A stretch of 64,000 bases of DNA. It comes from Psychromonas ossibalaenae ATCC BAA-1528 (GTDB taxonomy: Bacteria > Pseudomonadota > Gammaproteobacteria > Enterobacterales > Psychromonadaceae). Position numbers and translations under genes: made by a program. The stretch's first letter is position 1. Every line of letters begins with the position of its first letter. The stretch spans positions 30,157-94,156 of the forward strand of contig NZ_KB906984.1 of assembly GCF_000381745.1 (NCBI RefSeq). The letters are read 5' to 3'. Positions 1 through 8,186 of the stretch are shown here, one piece after another. The notes beneath the pieces were generated by a model, which ran no database searches, was not told where the DNA came from, and saw nothing but the letters and a program-made list of their open reading frames with translations.

Positions 1-271
1 GCTGCCCGGCAAACAAACGTACTAATTCACCTCGTTTCGGCGCAGGTACGCTCGACCACTGCTGGTATGCCTGGCGGGCACTTTCCACCACAATATTGAT
101 CTGTTTCTGAGCTGCAGTTTCAATACAAGCAAACACTAAACCATCGTTGGGGGAAACCACTTCAACAGCCCCGCTGCCGGCGAAACGAGTTTCTCCAATA
201 TAAGCACAGCCATAGTGATTATTTTTATCATAAAGGCCGGGAAGAACCGACTCAAAAGGAATATCCTGCAT
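1..271 (-). CDS. ALDH7-type aldehyde dehydrogenase, N-terminal part (cut by window edge)
   Basis: The first 90 codons of an NAD(P)-dependent aldehyde dehydrogenase run off the left edge. The ATG (271-269) follows a good GAGGTGG site. The segment SPNDGLVFACIETA and the later PAPKRGELVRLF match the N-terminal region of the ALDH7A1/AmaB group, which oxidises 2-aminoadipate semialdehyde (in equilibrium with piperideine-6-carboxylate) to 2-aminoadipate. The catalytic Cys and Glu lie outside the window, so activity cannot be judged. It is the last of three same-strand genes; the two upstream encode a saccharopine/lysine dehydrogenase-like protein and an HglS-like protein, both expected in lysine degradation. 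The substrate is inferred from the family motif plus this context. Confidence 0.8.
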   Translation of the reverse strand, partial: MQDIPFESVLPGLYDKNNHYGCAYIGETRFAGSGAVEVVSPNDGLVFACIETAAQKQINIVVESARQAYQQWSSVPAPKRGELVRLFAGQ

Positions 272-285
272 AATAACCACCTCGT

Positions 286-1380
286 TTATATTGGATTACA
301 AATACCTAATTCAGCTTCACGATAGGATTTGGCAAACTCATTATTTAAAAAGGATTCAATATCTAATACTTCCTGTTCAACAAAACCTGTCCGCAGCACT
401 TTACTGTGCAGCATTAAATCGACTGTTGTTACGGCGGCAGTGGCTGTGGCTATCTGAATCGCACTTTGATCGATAGTATGATGAAGTAGAAATGTACGGC
501 TCCGCTGCTGCAGTTTCTGCCCGGCATACCCTGTTGCTACCACCGAAATCAAGACTAAATCCTGGCTGGTAGTGGCCACTGAACTTTCTAGAATATCCAT
601 CAGCATCCGCCTTCGGTCCCCTTCTTCACCTAAGCGTAAATCATTAAAAAGAAAACGCATTAAGCTGCAGTGTCCGGGATAACGAATCGTTTTATAGGTC
701 AGTTCACGTACTTTTCCGTCAAGTGTCTGACATAAATTAGCCAGGCCGCCGGAAGTATTAAAAGCTTCATAGGTCACACCAGAAACAGAAAACTCTTCAC
801 GTCCTTCAAGAGGTTCGATCAGGGTGATTTTGTTGTTTTTTATTGCTTCGCAGGGATTGGCATATTCATTCACCAGCCCTTCCGTATTCCAGGTCAAGTT
901 GTACATCATCTGATTAGAGGGAAATTCAGGCAGTGCACCGACCCGTAGTTTTAAGCTGTCCAGTTGTTCGAATTTTTGGGCAAAACTGTAGGCAAGAATA
1001 CCGATAAAACCGGGAGCCAAACCGCACTGAGGCATAAAGACCTGACCTTTCACCGCCTGACGGGCAATGGTTTTTATTGCCTCAGTGCAGCGCACATCTT
1101 CAGTGAGATCAAAATAACTGCAGCCGCTTTCCAGGGCGGCCTGCGCAACATAGGGATTATCATTAAAACTCAGCGCTGATATCACCGCATCCTGATCCTT
1201 GAGCAGCGAAGAATAATCATGATTAGTAATCAGACGGCAGGGGAAAAAATCGCCATGCTCCTGCACGGCGGCCGGGTTAATATCAGCCCCTAATACTTGA
1301 TAATTTTTATCTGCGGCTAATATCCCGGCAATGCTGCTGCCGATCCGTCCTAGTCCCAGTACTACAATACGTTTAATCAT
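286..1380 (-). CDS. Saccharopine dehydrogenase / lysine 6-dehydrogenase-like protein
   Basis: 364 aa, cytoplasmic. The N-terminus IKRIVVLGLGRIGSS is a Rossmann GxGxxG nucleotide-binding fold as in saccharopine and lysine-6-dehydrogenases. The central QCGLAPGFIGILAY segment is typical of the saccharopine dehydrogenase C-terminal domain. The start at 1380 is preferred over an upstream in-frame one because GGAGG lies 7 nt before it. The ATG overlaps the end of the preceding HglS-like gene, implying translational coupling. About 365 aa is the size of bacterial L-lysine 6-dehydrogenases, which form allysine/piperideine-6-carboxylate, the substrate of the ALDH7 enzyme encoded 14 bases downstream. 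The exact reaction (lysine oxidation versus saccharopine cleavage) is not decided by sequence alone. Confidence 0.78.
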   Translation of the reverse strand: MIKRIVVLGLGRIGSSIAGILAADKNYQVLGADINPAAVQEHGDFFPCRLITNHDYSSLLKDQDAVISALSFNDNPYVAQAALESGCSYFDLTEDVRCTEAIKTIARQAVKGQVFMPQCGLAPGFIGILAYSFAQKFEQLDSLKLRVGALPEFPSNQMMYNLTWNTEGLVNEYANPCEAIKNNKITLIEPLEGREEFSVSGVTYEAFNTSGGLANLCQTLDGKVRELTYKTIRYPGHCSLMRFLFNDLRLGEEGDRRRMLMDILESSVATTSQDLVLISVVATGYAGQKLQQRSRTFLLHHTIDQSAIQIATATAAVTTVDLMLHSKVLRTGFVEQEVLDIESFLNNEFAKSYREAELGICNPI

Positions 1381-2176
1381 TAGAGCCTCCAATATTTGTT
1401 GACTCGAAAATTTTATCCGCACTGCCGGGTACAAAACCTTGAAACAGCTGCCCGTCCGCCTGTTTAAAACGCTGTGCAAATTCATAATAACAAGTTGTTA
1501 TGCGCTGCTTTCCAGCATCCTCAAACTCAACCTCACACAGATCAGCCATCGTTGACGCTTGAATTAACAAATCATCTGCACTGCCTTTGATCACACCACC
1601 GGCACTGTTGAGCTGATAACCCTGTTGTTGTAATAAATCCACCACCTGTGAAAGCTGCCGGTATTTCTTAAAATGATTTACAAACAGCGTAAAATGATTT
1701 GCCCGCAGTCCCCATACTGACAGCCAGGCAGCATATTCTGATTCTTCAAGCAGTGTTAGATAATCAGCATAATCTGGTAACTGCCAGATTCGTCCGGCAT
1801 GTAGATCTATACAAGCTTCCGTGGTTATCTGCTCCAGCAGCTTATTAATAATATTCTGTGCCCCGACTGACAATTCACTGCGCAGCAGTTCACTGATAAA
1901 TATCTTAGTTGCAGACTGAGGGTGTATATAACAGCGGGCATCGAGCTTTTTCTTCGCAAAATGATAGCTATCGAGGTGTCGATACCCTAATGCAAAAATT
2001 TCTTTTTCTAAATAATCAATAGATATTGGGCTGTCTGCGAAGGTTCTAAATGCGATATGGTCGTTAACTAACGGCTCGCCCTCTTCAGCAAATAAGCGCT
2101 GAATAGCTGAAGCCTGTGGACTGATAGCACTATACTGCTGCCACAGAGGTGAAAAAAAATCATTCAATACAGTCAT
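1373..2176 (-). CDS. hglS: 2-oxoadipate dioxygenase/decarboxylase (HglS, DUF1338)
   Basis: 267 aa. DUF1338 proteins (HglS/YdcJ) are Fe(II) enzymes that convert 2-oxoadipate to D-2-hydroxyglutarate in Pseudomonas lysine catabolism. The family metal-site segments are visible: NDHIAFRTF near residue 39, ANHFTLFVNH in the middle, and CYYEFAQR near the C-terminus, carrying the two His and one Glu expected for the metal. The ATG at 2176 is chosen over a longer upstream frame because GGGAG precedes it and the family begins here; the extra upstream 61 codons are low-complexity and unlike the family. It is the first gene of a three-gene lysine-degradation group. A D-2-hydroxyglutarate dehydrogenase is not in the window. 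Confidence 0.82.
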   Translation of the reverse strand: MTVLNDFFSPLWQQYSAISPQASAIQRLFAEEGEPLVNDHIAFRTFADSPISIDYLEKEIFALGYRHLDSYHFAKKKLDARCYIHPQSATKIFISELLRSELSVGAQNIINKLLEQITTEACIDLHAGRIWQLPDYADYLTLLEESEYAAWLSVWGLRANHFTLFVNHFKKYRQLSQVVDLLQQQGYQLNSAGGVIKGSADDLLIQASTMADLCEVEFEDAGKQRITTCYYEFAQRFKQADGQLFQGFVPGSADKIFESTNIGGSND

Positions 2177-2454
2177 AAACTCTCCCGATAGCGCATCGCT
2201 TTGGTAATGAATAAAAGGAATAAATTCCTGCGGGCAGTGAATGGAGAAATACTTAACTAATCGGACAGTTATTAACAAGATAGGTGACAACAGTGCCTTT
2301 ATCCAGAAACAGACCCGGCTCAAACACGCTGCAAAATCGGATTTTAAGGCTGAAAGCACTCAATTTGACATAGGCAATCCGTTTACTAAGCTGAAAAATA
2401 CACTTGCGGACGGTTTTGACCAACACTTATATCGGCCGTTATTTAGGAGGTCAT

Positions 2455-3447
2455 ATGAAAATTTTTATTAACTCAATATTACTGACACTATGCACTTTTT
2501 TTATGCTTAGCAGCGCAGCATCTGCACAGAGTAAATCAGTGCTGATTATTGAAAGCTACCACAGTGAATATCCCTGGGACAGCAGTTATATTGAAGGTAT
2601 CAAAGAAGGTTTGAAAGGCGACTACCAGTTTTTTACTTTTCAGATGGATACCAAAAGAACAGCAAAATCAGAGTTCGACAACAGCGCACAGAAAGCCTGG
2701 GATTTTTATCTGCACACAAAACCTTCTATCGTCTTTCTTGGAGATGATAACGCACTAAAATATCTTGGAACTAAGTTTTCTGCTGTTGATACGCCAGTTG
2801 TATTTTTAGGTATAAATAACAACCCTAGAGCCTATAAGGTCGGCTCCGCGACTAATATCACAGGTGTACTGGAAAGACCGCTGCTGAAAAGATCCATTAT
2901 TGAGATGAAAAAGATAGTTGATCTGAAAAAAGTGCTGGTGCTGTTTGATTCCGGTACAACATCCAAAGTCACCTTTGATGAAATACTTAAGGGTAAGGAT
3001 AAAATAAAACTCAGCGGCATCGAAGCGCATATGAAATTAATCGGCTCCTGGGAGGTCTGGCAGGAAACTGTTAAGTCCGCTAAAGAGAAAGGTTATGATG
3101 CCGTGTTTATCGGTTTATACCACACCATTGTTGATAAAAATAATGATCATATTGCAGCCGATAAAGTCTTACAATGGACATCCGAGAATACTCCCGTTCC
3201 CCCTTTTGCATTTTGGGATTTTTCGGTAGGTCCAGAAAAAGCAATTGGCGGTTTAACACTTTTCGGTAAAACTCAAGGGCTGCTGGCCGCAGAAATGGCG
3301 ACACAGATCATTAGCGGTACACAGCCCGGCCAAATTAAAGTAAGAATTGGTGAAAAAGGTAAACTGTTGTTCAGTAAAACTCAACTGCAGAAATACAATA
3401 TTGAATTACCCCAGGCAATAGCTTCAAAAGCGACGTTAATGGAGTAA
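2455..3447 (+). CDS. Periplasmic ABC-type substrate-binding protein (PF04392-like), orphan
   Basis: 330 aa with a Sec signal peptide (Lys near the start, hydrophobic core, cleavage after ASA or AQS around residue 24). The mature start KSVLIIESYHSEYPWD is typical of a family of ABC-transporter-like substrate-binding proteins that often serve sensor kinases in Vibrio and Shewanella relatives. The start at 2455 has AGGAGG 5 nt upstream, so the earlier in-frame codons are not used. No permease or ATPase gene is adjacent, so it is an orphan binding protein or the sensor component of a system elsewhere. The ligand is unknown. It is transcribed divergently from hglS with a 278-bp shared upstream region and ends at a clear terminator. 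Confidence 0.75.
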   Translation: MKIFINSILLTLCTFFMLSSAASAQSKSVLIIESYHSEYPWDSSYIEGIKEGLKGDYQFFTFQMDTKRTAKSEFDNSAQKAWDFYLHTKPSIVFLGDDNALKYLGTKFSAVDTPVVFLGINNNPRAYKVGSATNITGVLERPLLKRSIIEMKKIVDLKKVLVLFDSGTTSKVTFDEILKGKDKIKLSGIEAHMKLIGSWEVWQETVKSAKEKGYDAVFIGLYHTIVDKNNDHIAADKVLQWTSENTPVPPFAFWDFSVGPEKAIGGLTLFGKTQGLLAAEMATQIISGTQPGQIKVRIGEKGKLLFSKTQLQKYNIELPQAIASKATLME

Positions 3448-3481
3448 CTCCATTATGAAGAGTTTTTATTTCTAACAAAAC

Positions 3482-3502
3482 AAAGGAGCATCAAGCTCCT
3501 TT
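3482..3502 (+). terminator. Intrinsic terminator after the binding-protein gene
   Basis: An 8-bp stem, AAAGGAGC pairing with GCTCCTTT around a 5-nt loop, starts 34 bases after the stop codon and is followed by a moderately T-rich stretch. Confidence 0.7.
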
Positions 3503-3599
3503 ATCCTTTATGACCGGCAGGGAGTTGATATTGGTTAAACATTTTTAGCTAAATTAAGCTACTCTAGCGCTTAATAAAATCTTCATAGGGAGCGCTTTG

Positions 3600-3911
3600 A
3601 TGAGCCGTCCATTTGTAACAAAAGCACAACTGCTTACCGAGCTTAACGCCTGGAATGCAGGAAAAATATCCGCAGAACAGCTTCAGGACTGGATGGTCAC
3701 TTATTATGATCCTCCAGAGGTTGAAATCGGTCCGGGTGAAACTGAATGGGTTCAGGAAGCGATGAATATCATTATGAATGAATATGAATTAGCAAAGATA
3801 CCCAAGTTCAAAAAAGAGGGTTATGCATTCGCACTGGCATTTCTTGAATGCGATGAAAGTAATTTTTATCAGGCTAAGCACCATTTTGTACATGACGGTT
3901 TTTCTGATTAG
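3600..3911 (+). CDS. Small conserved-looking protein of unknown function
   Basis: 103 aa, acidic, no signal peptide or membrane segment. The ATG at 3600 is used instead of the TTG just before it; AGGGAG lies about 8 nt upstream. The first half is helical and polar (ELNAWNAGKISAEQLQDWM) and the second half has aromatic-rich helices ending FVHDGFSD. I do not recognise the family. It sits alone between two hairpin terminators, so it is its own transcription unit. Normal codon use and a good ribosome site argue that it is real. Confidence 0.65.
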   Translation: MSRPFVTKAQLLTELNAWNAGKISAEQLQDWMVTYYDPPEVEIGPGETEWVQEAMNIIMNEYELAKIPKFKKEGYAFALAFLECDESNFYQAKHHFVHDGFSD

Positions 3912-3917
3912 AGTAAA

Positions 3918-3942
3918 AAAGGGAGCTTATACAGCTCCCTTT
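3918..3942. terminator. Bidirectional intrinsic terminator
   Basis: A 10-bp perfect stem, AAAGGGAGCT pairing with AGCTCCCTTT, sits between two convergent genes, with A-rich sequence on the left and T-rich on the right. It can serve the small unknown gene and the AbgT gene. Confidence 0.75.
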
Positions 3943-3981
3943 CACATCAATTGTTATCAGCTGCTTTACTGTTAATTAGCC

Positions 3982-5589
3982 TTATGGAGTGTAATAGGTT
4001 GCAGAGCCAGGTCCGACCGGCAGACCTAATACAAATACCCAGACGAAAAACAGCAGCGTCCAGCCTATAGTAAAGATAATAGAATAAGGCAGCATAGTTG
4101 AAATCAGGGTACCTATACCTAGATCTTTCTTATATCTAGTCGCAACAGCCAGGATTAAACCGAAATAACTCATCATAGGTGTAATAATATTGGTGACCGA
4201 ATCACCAATACGATAAGCCGCCTGAATGGTCTCCGGCGCATACCCCACCAGCATTAACATAGGTACAAAAATAGGCGCGGTAACGGCCCATTGTGCGGAA
4301 GCACTACCTATCATTAAGTTGATAAAACCACACATCATAATAAACATAACGAACAACAACGGGCCCGTTAAATTAATTGACTGCAGGAATTCAGCACCGG
4401 TAACGGCTATAACAGCACCAAAATTAGTCCAGCTGAAAAACGCAACAAACTGTGCAGCAAAGAAAACTAATACAATATACATTCCCATGGTGCTCATGGA
4501 ATGCGACATTGCATCGATCATGTCACGGTAACTTTTAATTGAGCCCGTTGTTTTGCCGTAAAAATAACCGGGAATAGCAAAACAAATAAAGATAAAGGCA
4601 ACTACACCGCCAAAGAAAGGAGATCCGGCAACCGCCCCGGTTTCTGGATGACGCAGAATTCCCGACTCAGGTACAATAGTCCAGGCTAACAAAACAGCAA
4701 TAACTAGCAGTACTACCCCCGCTATTTTAAGGCCTTTTTTCTCAATCGCTGTCAGTGCGCCCATATTTTCAGCCTGACTCAGATCTTCTTCTGCTTCATC
4801 TGAATTGTATTTACCCAGTTTAGGCTCAACAATTTTTTCGGTTACCAGGGCACCAAGAATCGTGATCAGGAAGGTACTGATAAACATAAAGTACCAGTTT
4901 GCTTCCGGACCAACTGAGTAGCTCGGTTCGATAATTTGAGAGGCAGCTTCAGTTATGCCTGAAAGCAGCGGATCAACGGTACCGATTAACAAGTTAGCAC
5001 TATAGCCGCCGGAAACCCCCGCAAAAGCGGCCGCAAGCCCGGCTAAAGGATGACGTCCCAGAGAATGAAATATCAGCGCTGCCATAGGGACAAGCACAAC
5101 ATAACCTAACTCAGAGGCGGTATTAGAAATGATACCGGCAAAAACAACAGCAAAAGTAACCGTACGTTTTGACGCGCCCATTACAATACCGCGCATTGCT
5201 GCGGAAATAAGACCGGAGCGCTCTGCGATACCGACCCCCAGCAGTGCAACCAGTACAGTCCCTAGGGGAGCAAATCCAGTAAAGTTGGTGACCAGACTGG
5301 TAACAATACGCTGCAGGCCTTCAGCGTTCAGCAGGCTGACCACGCGAATGACACCATCAGCAGCACGCCCGGAAGCGCCTTCTGGTCGCGGATCAATAAC
5401 AGACATATCAAAATAGCCTGCGATCCCGGATGAAATTAAAATAGTTAAACAGAAAATAGCAAACAGTGCTATCGGGTGGGGAAGTAGATTCCCAAGCCAC
5501 TCAACGGTGGTCAAAAAGCGGTTAAACAATCCTGATTGTTTGGTCGTGCATTCCTTTGCGGCTGTCGCTTTCATATCTGCAGCCGGCAT
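3982..5589 (-). CDS. AbgT-family inner-membrane transporter
   Basis: 535 aa, about a dozen hydrophobic segments. The sequence after the polar N-terminus (LTTVEWLGNLLPHPIALF) and the NTASELGYVVLVPMAALIF segment are hallmarks of the AbgT family, whose E. coli member imports p-aminobenzoyl-glutamate; other members export sulfonamides using the proton-motive force. The ATG at 5589 has AGGAG upstream; a second Met at codon 6 is possible. No abgA/abgB amidohydrolase partner is adjacent, so a folate-breakdown role is not supported by context and the substrate stays open. It is monocistronic and convergent with the small unknown gene. Confidence 0.88.
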   Translation of the reverse strand: MPAADMKATAAKECTTKQSGLFNRFLTTVEWLGNLLPHPIALFAIFCLTILISSGIAGYFDMSVIDPRPEGASGRAADGVIRVVSLLNAEGLQRIVTSLVTNFTGFAPLGTVLVALLGVGIAERSGLISAAMRGIVMGASKRTVTFAVVFAGIISNTASELGYVVLVPMAALIFHSLGRHPLAGLAAAFAGVSGGYSANLLIGTVDPLLSGITEAASQIIEPSYSVGPEANWYFMFISTFLITILGALVTEKIVEPKLGKYNSDEAEEDLSQAENMGALTAIEKKGLKIAGVVLLVIAVLLAWTIVPESGILRHPETGAVAGSPFFGGVVAFIFICFAIPGYFYGKTTGSIKSYRDMIDAMSHSMSTMGMYIVLVFFAAQFVAFFSWTNFGAVIAVTGAEFLQSINLTGPLLFVMFIMMCGFINLMIGSASAQWAVTAPIFVPMLMLVGYAPETIQAAYRIGDSVTNIITPMMSYFGLILAVATRYKKDLGIGTLISTMLPYSIIFTIGWTLLFFVWVFVLGLPVGPGSATYYTP

Positions 5590-5909
5590 AAATAAACTCC
5601 TATTATTTTATTGATAAAGTGAGAAGCTTGTTTTTATGCTTCGACAAGAGAGTATTGGCAAATAGAAAATTTTCAAAGAACGGAGTTCAAATCTTTATAG
5701 ATTTTAACATTTATTTTACAAATACTGTTATTCAACTCAGCTCAGGGGATAAGTAAATGATAAATATTAAGTTATTTTTCAGGTGCAAAAATGAATTATA
5801 GAGTTAAAATTTTTACTGGTGAAAGACAGATAATGCTTCTATATATAAACAATAAAGGCACACCTTAAATAAGGCATGCCTTTAATATCGGTTAAATTAG
5901 CGATAGTGC
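5590..5909. other. Intergenic region, 320 bp
   Basis: AT-rich spacer holding the upstream region of the AbgT gene and the terminator of the 5'-nucleotidase gene. No coding signal seen. Confidence 0.5.
5854..5883 (-). terminator. Terminator after the 5'-nucleotidase gene
   Basis: An imperfect hairpin with outer AAAGGCA/TGCCTTT arms lies just beyond the stop codon of the minus-strand nucleotidase gene. On the minus strand it is followed by a T-rich run. Confidence 0.6.
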
Positions 5910-7922
5910 TTACTTAGCATAGTGCATTGTTGTTGTTTCGTAATCGATAGGTGCAATGACTCCTTTGCTTTTAGCATAACTGATAAATGCCTGCGCATCG
6001 GTATTACAGCTCACGCCGGAAGCTTTACAGTTAACAGCAGAAACTGTCTGATATTGCGGAGAATAATTGCCTCTAGCCGCGTTAAAGTTAAGTTTATTTA
6101 CTTTATAACCAACATAAGTGCCGTTTTCCACTACCACATCAGTACGATCAGTCTGCTTTTCCTGCGCTTGTGCAATCACATCCCAGCCGTCACGACCGTT
6201 AGCGTTATAATTACCCAGCACCACACCGTATTCTGCTCTATCCTGAATTTTTTCCCAAACCGGGGCACTTTCCGTACCGCTGTTTACTTCAAGTGAACTG
6301 ATATAACCGGCTGTTTCTCTAGCCGTTTCAGTAAAGGTATAACGCATTCCGCCGACATAAGGGAATTTGCCTGCATGTGCGTCTCTTTTAAGCGTCTGCG
6401 TAATGGTGCTTTCAAGTACAGCTTTAATCTCTTTACCCGTTAAAGTCAGCACCGACAGGTAGGTATTAAAAGGCAGCATTTCGAATGTTACGTTGCCCTC
6501 TTTCATTTCACCCGCACTGATACCGGTGCGCACTCCGCCGGCAGGCATAAAAGCGATCTGCACGTTTTTACCGGTTACCGCTTTAACGGCATCCTGATTA
6601 GCCCAGTGAAGAAAAGACTGCGCAATAATCGGCGCAGTATCTGAGCCGTGTTTATCGGTGCCTTTATCACCAGGACGGCGTTCCTGGTTAATAGTCTGGT
6701 TTACTTTAGCGATAACATCACCAAAAGCCGCATCATAAGCTGGTTTATAGGTGCTGTCGATATGAGCCCGCAGCCCTGGTTCCTGGTCAACAATAGCAAT
6801 TTTAGGTTCACTGCTGATGTAGTCTACAACTTGATTTTTGTCGCCGCCGACAAGCAGATCCTGCTGATCACGTTTTTCTTTATTATAAAATTGATCGTTA
6901 GATAACAGAGTGTTGCTACCACTGCAGGAAGCCAGATCACCGTCTGCATCAAACTCAACCTCAGCCACACCGATTGCCTGTGCATACTGGCCCGCCTGGA
7001 CAATACAGGTTTTACCTAAACCGTCTTTCTGGGTGATCAGCTGCGCATAGCCGCCGTTATCCCCAAAGCCTAACTCGGTAAAATCTCCCAGCAGTGTATG
7101 CGAGTGCCCGCCGACAATAACATCGACACCTGTGGTTCCCTGTGCAAGCAGGATATCGCGTTCAGTACCGATATGGGTCAGCAGCACTATTTTATTAACA
7201 CCAGCAGCCGTTAACTGATCAACCGTCTGCTGCGTAGAAGCAATTTCACCGGCAAATTTAACATCCCCTACACCTTCAGACATACTGGCCATATCTTCCA
7301 GGGCAATACCGATAACCGCAACAACCACTTCGCCGCCGGCAGCTTCTGAAGGGTCATTAATAAGACGCTTATTCACGCCGTCGCTAAAAGCAAAAAGCTG
7401 ATAAGCTTTAAGATTGTCAGAGTCACTTAACTGCGCGTCAGCACCTGCATCGATATTGGCGGCAAGCACAGGAAAATTCACCTCATCTATAAACGCAGCC
7501 AGTTCCGTTGTGGAGAGATCAAATTCATGATTACCCATAGCCATCGCATCTATATGCATTTTAGAAAGCAGATCCGCGTTAGCCGCCCCTTTATTTAAGC
7601 TGAAATAAACTGTTCCCTGCCATGCATCGCCGCCATGCAGCAGCAGCAGAGGTTTATCTGCCTGTTCAGCGGCTTCAATGATATCGTTAGATGCCTGAAG
7701 CAGTCGCGGATAACCGCCGAACTCATTATAAATAAGCTGTCCGTCACTACCCGTTGTAAAACTGGACTTTACCGGGTCAAAATTTGAATGAGTGTCATTC
7801 ATATGCGCAATCGTTAACGTAAATGATTCCGCGCGGGTGTTACTTGTATCATTAGTACTGCAGCCGATTAAAGCAGCCAGCACGGCAGCAGCAGCCGCAC
7901 CTTTTGTGAAATTTTTGGTCAT
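5910..7922 (-). CDS. Lipoprotein 5'-nucleotidase / UDP-sugar hydrolase (UshA-like)
   Basis: 670 aa. The N-terminus is a lipoprotein signal ending LAALIGC (Cys21), so it is anchored on the periplasmic side. The metallophosphatase domain shows HMNDTHSNFD near residue 40, HGGDAWQGT, GNHEFD and GGHSHT, the dimetal-site motifs of the family; the C-terminal half is the 5'-nucleotidase substrate-binding domain (PAGGVRTGIS and the NGRDGWDV region). It would release nucleosides and phosphate from extracellular nucleotides. The start at 7922 is chosen because it begins the lipoprotein signal and has AAGGA upstream; the 21 upstream codons break the signal. It is divergent from a secreted amidohydrolase gene, suggesting shared nucleoside scavenging. 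Confidence 0.88.
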   Translation of the reverse strand: MTKNFTKGAAAAAVLAALIGCSTNDTSNTRAESFTLTIAHMNDTHSNFDPVKSSFTTGSDGQLIYNEFGGYPRLLQASNDIIEAAEQADKPLLLLHGGDAWQGTVYFSLNKGAANADLLSKMHIDAMAMGNHEFDLSTTELAAFIDEVNFPVLAANIDAGADAQLSDSDNLKAYQLFAFSDGVNKRLINDPSEAAGGEVVVAVIGIALEDMASMSEGVGDVKFAGEIASTQQTVDQLTAAGVNKIVLLTHIGTERDILLAQGTTGVDVIVGGHSHTLLGDFTELGFGDNGGYAQLITQKDGLGKTCIVQAGQYAQAIGVAEVEFDADGDLASCSGSNTLLSNDQFYNKEKRDQQDLLVGGDKNQVVDYISSEPKIAIVDQEPGLRAHIDSTYKPAYDAAFGDVIAKVNQTINQERRPGDKGTDKHGSDTAPIIAQSFLHWANQDAVKAVTGKNVQIAFMPAGGVRTGISAGEMKEGNVTFEMLPFNTYLSVLTLTGKEIKAVLESTITQTLKRDAHAGKFPYVGGMRYTFTETARETAGYISSLEVNSGTESAPVWEKIQDRAEYGVVLGNYNANGRDGWDVIAQAQEKQTDRTDVVVENGTYVGYKVNKLNFNAARGNYSPQYQTVSAVNCKASGVSCNTDAQAFISYAKSKGVIAPIDYETTTMHYAK

Positions 7923-8186
7923 TACATCTAATCCTTCGATTATTATTTTTATATAAGACATAGTCGTTAAGGCGCATCCTAACAAAAAATTAATTTAATT
8001 CATGTCTGTTTCGCAAATAAATGTGAACCTTAACGTATCATGTTGATTTTGCTAACATAACAAAGTTATCATAGACATTTTAAATTTTTAATTACGGTTA
8101 GTTTTTAGTACTTGTAACGACTGATTTGCTGGATAATGACAGACGCTAAATTCGCTTATAACACTTTCCTTAACGAGTAATTATTT

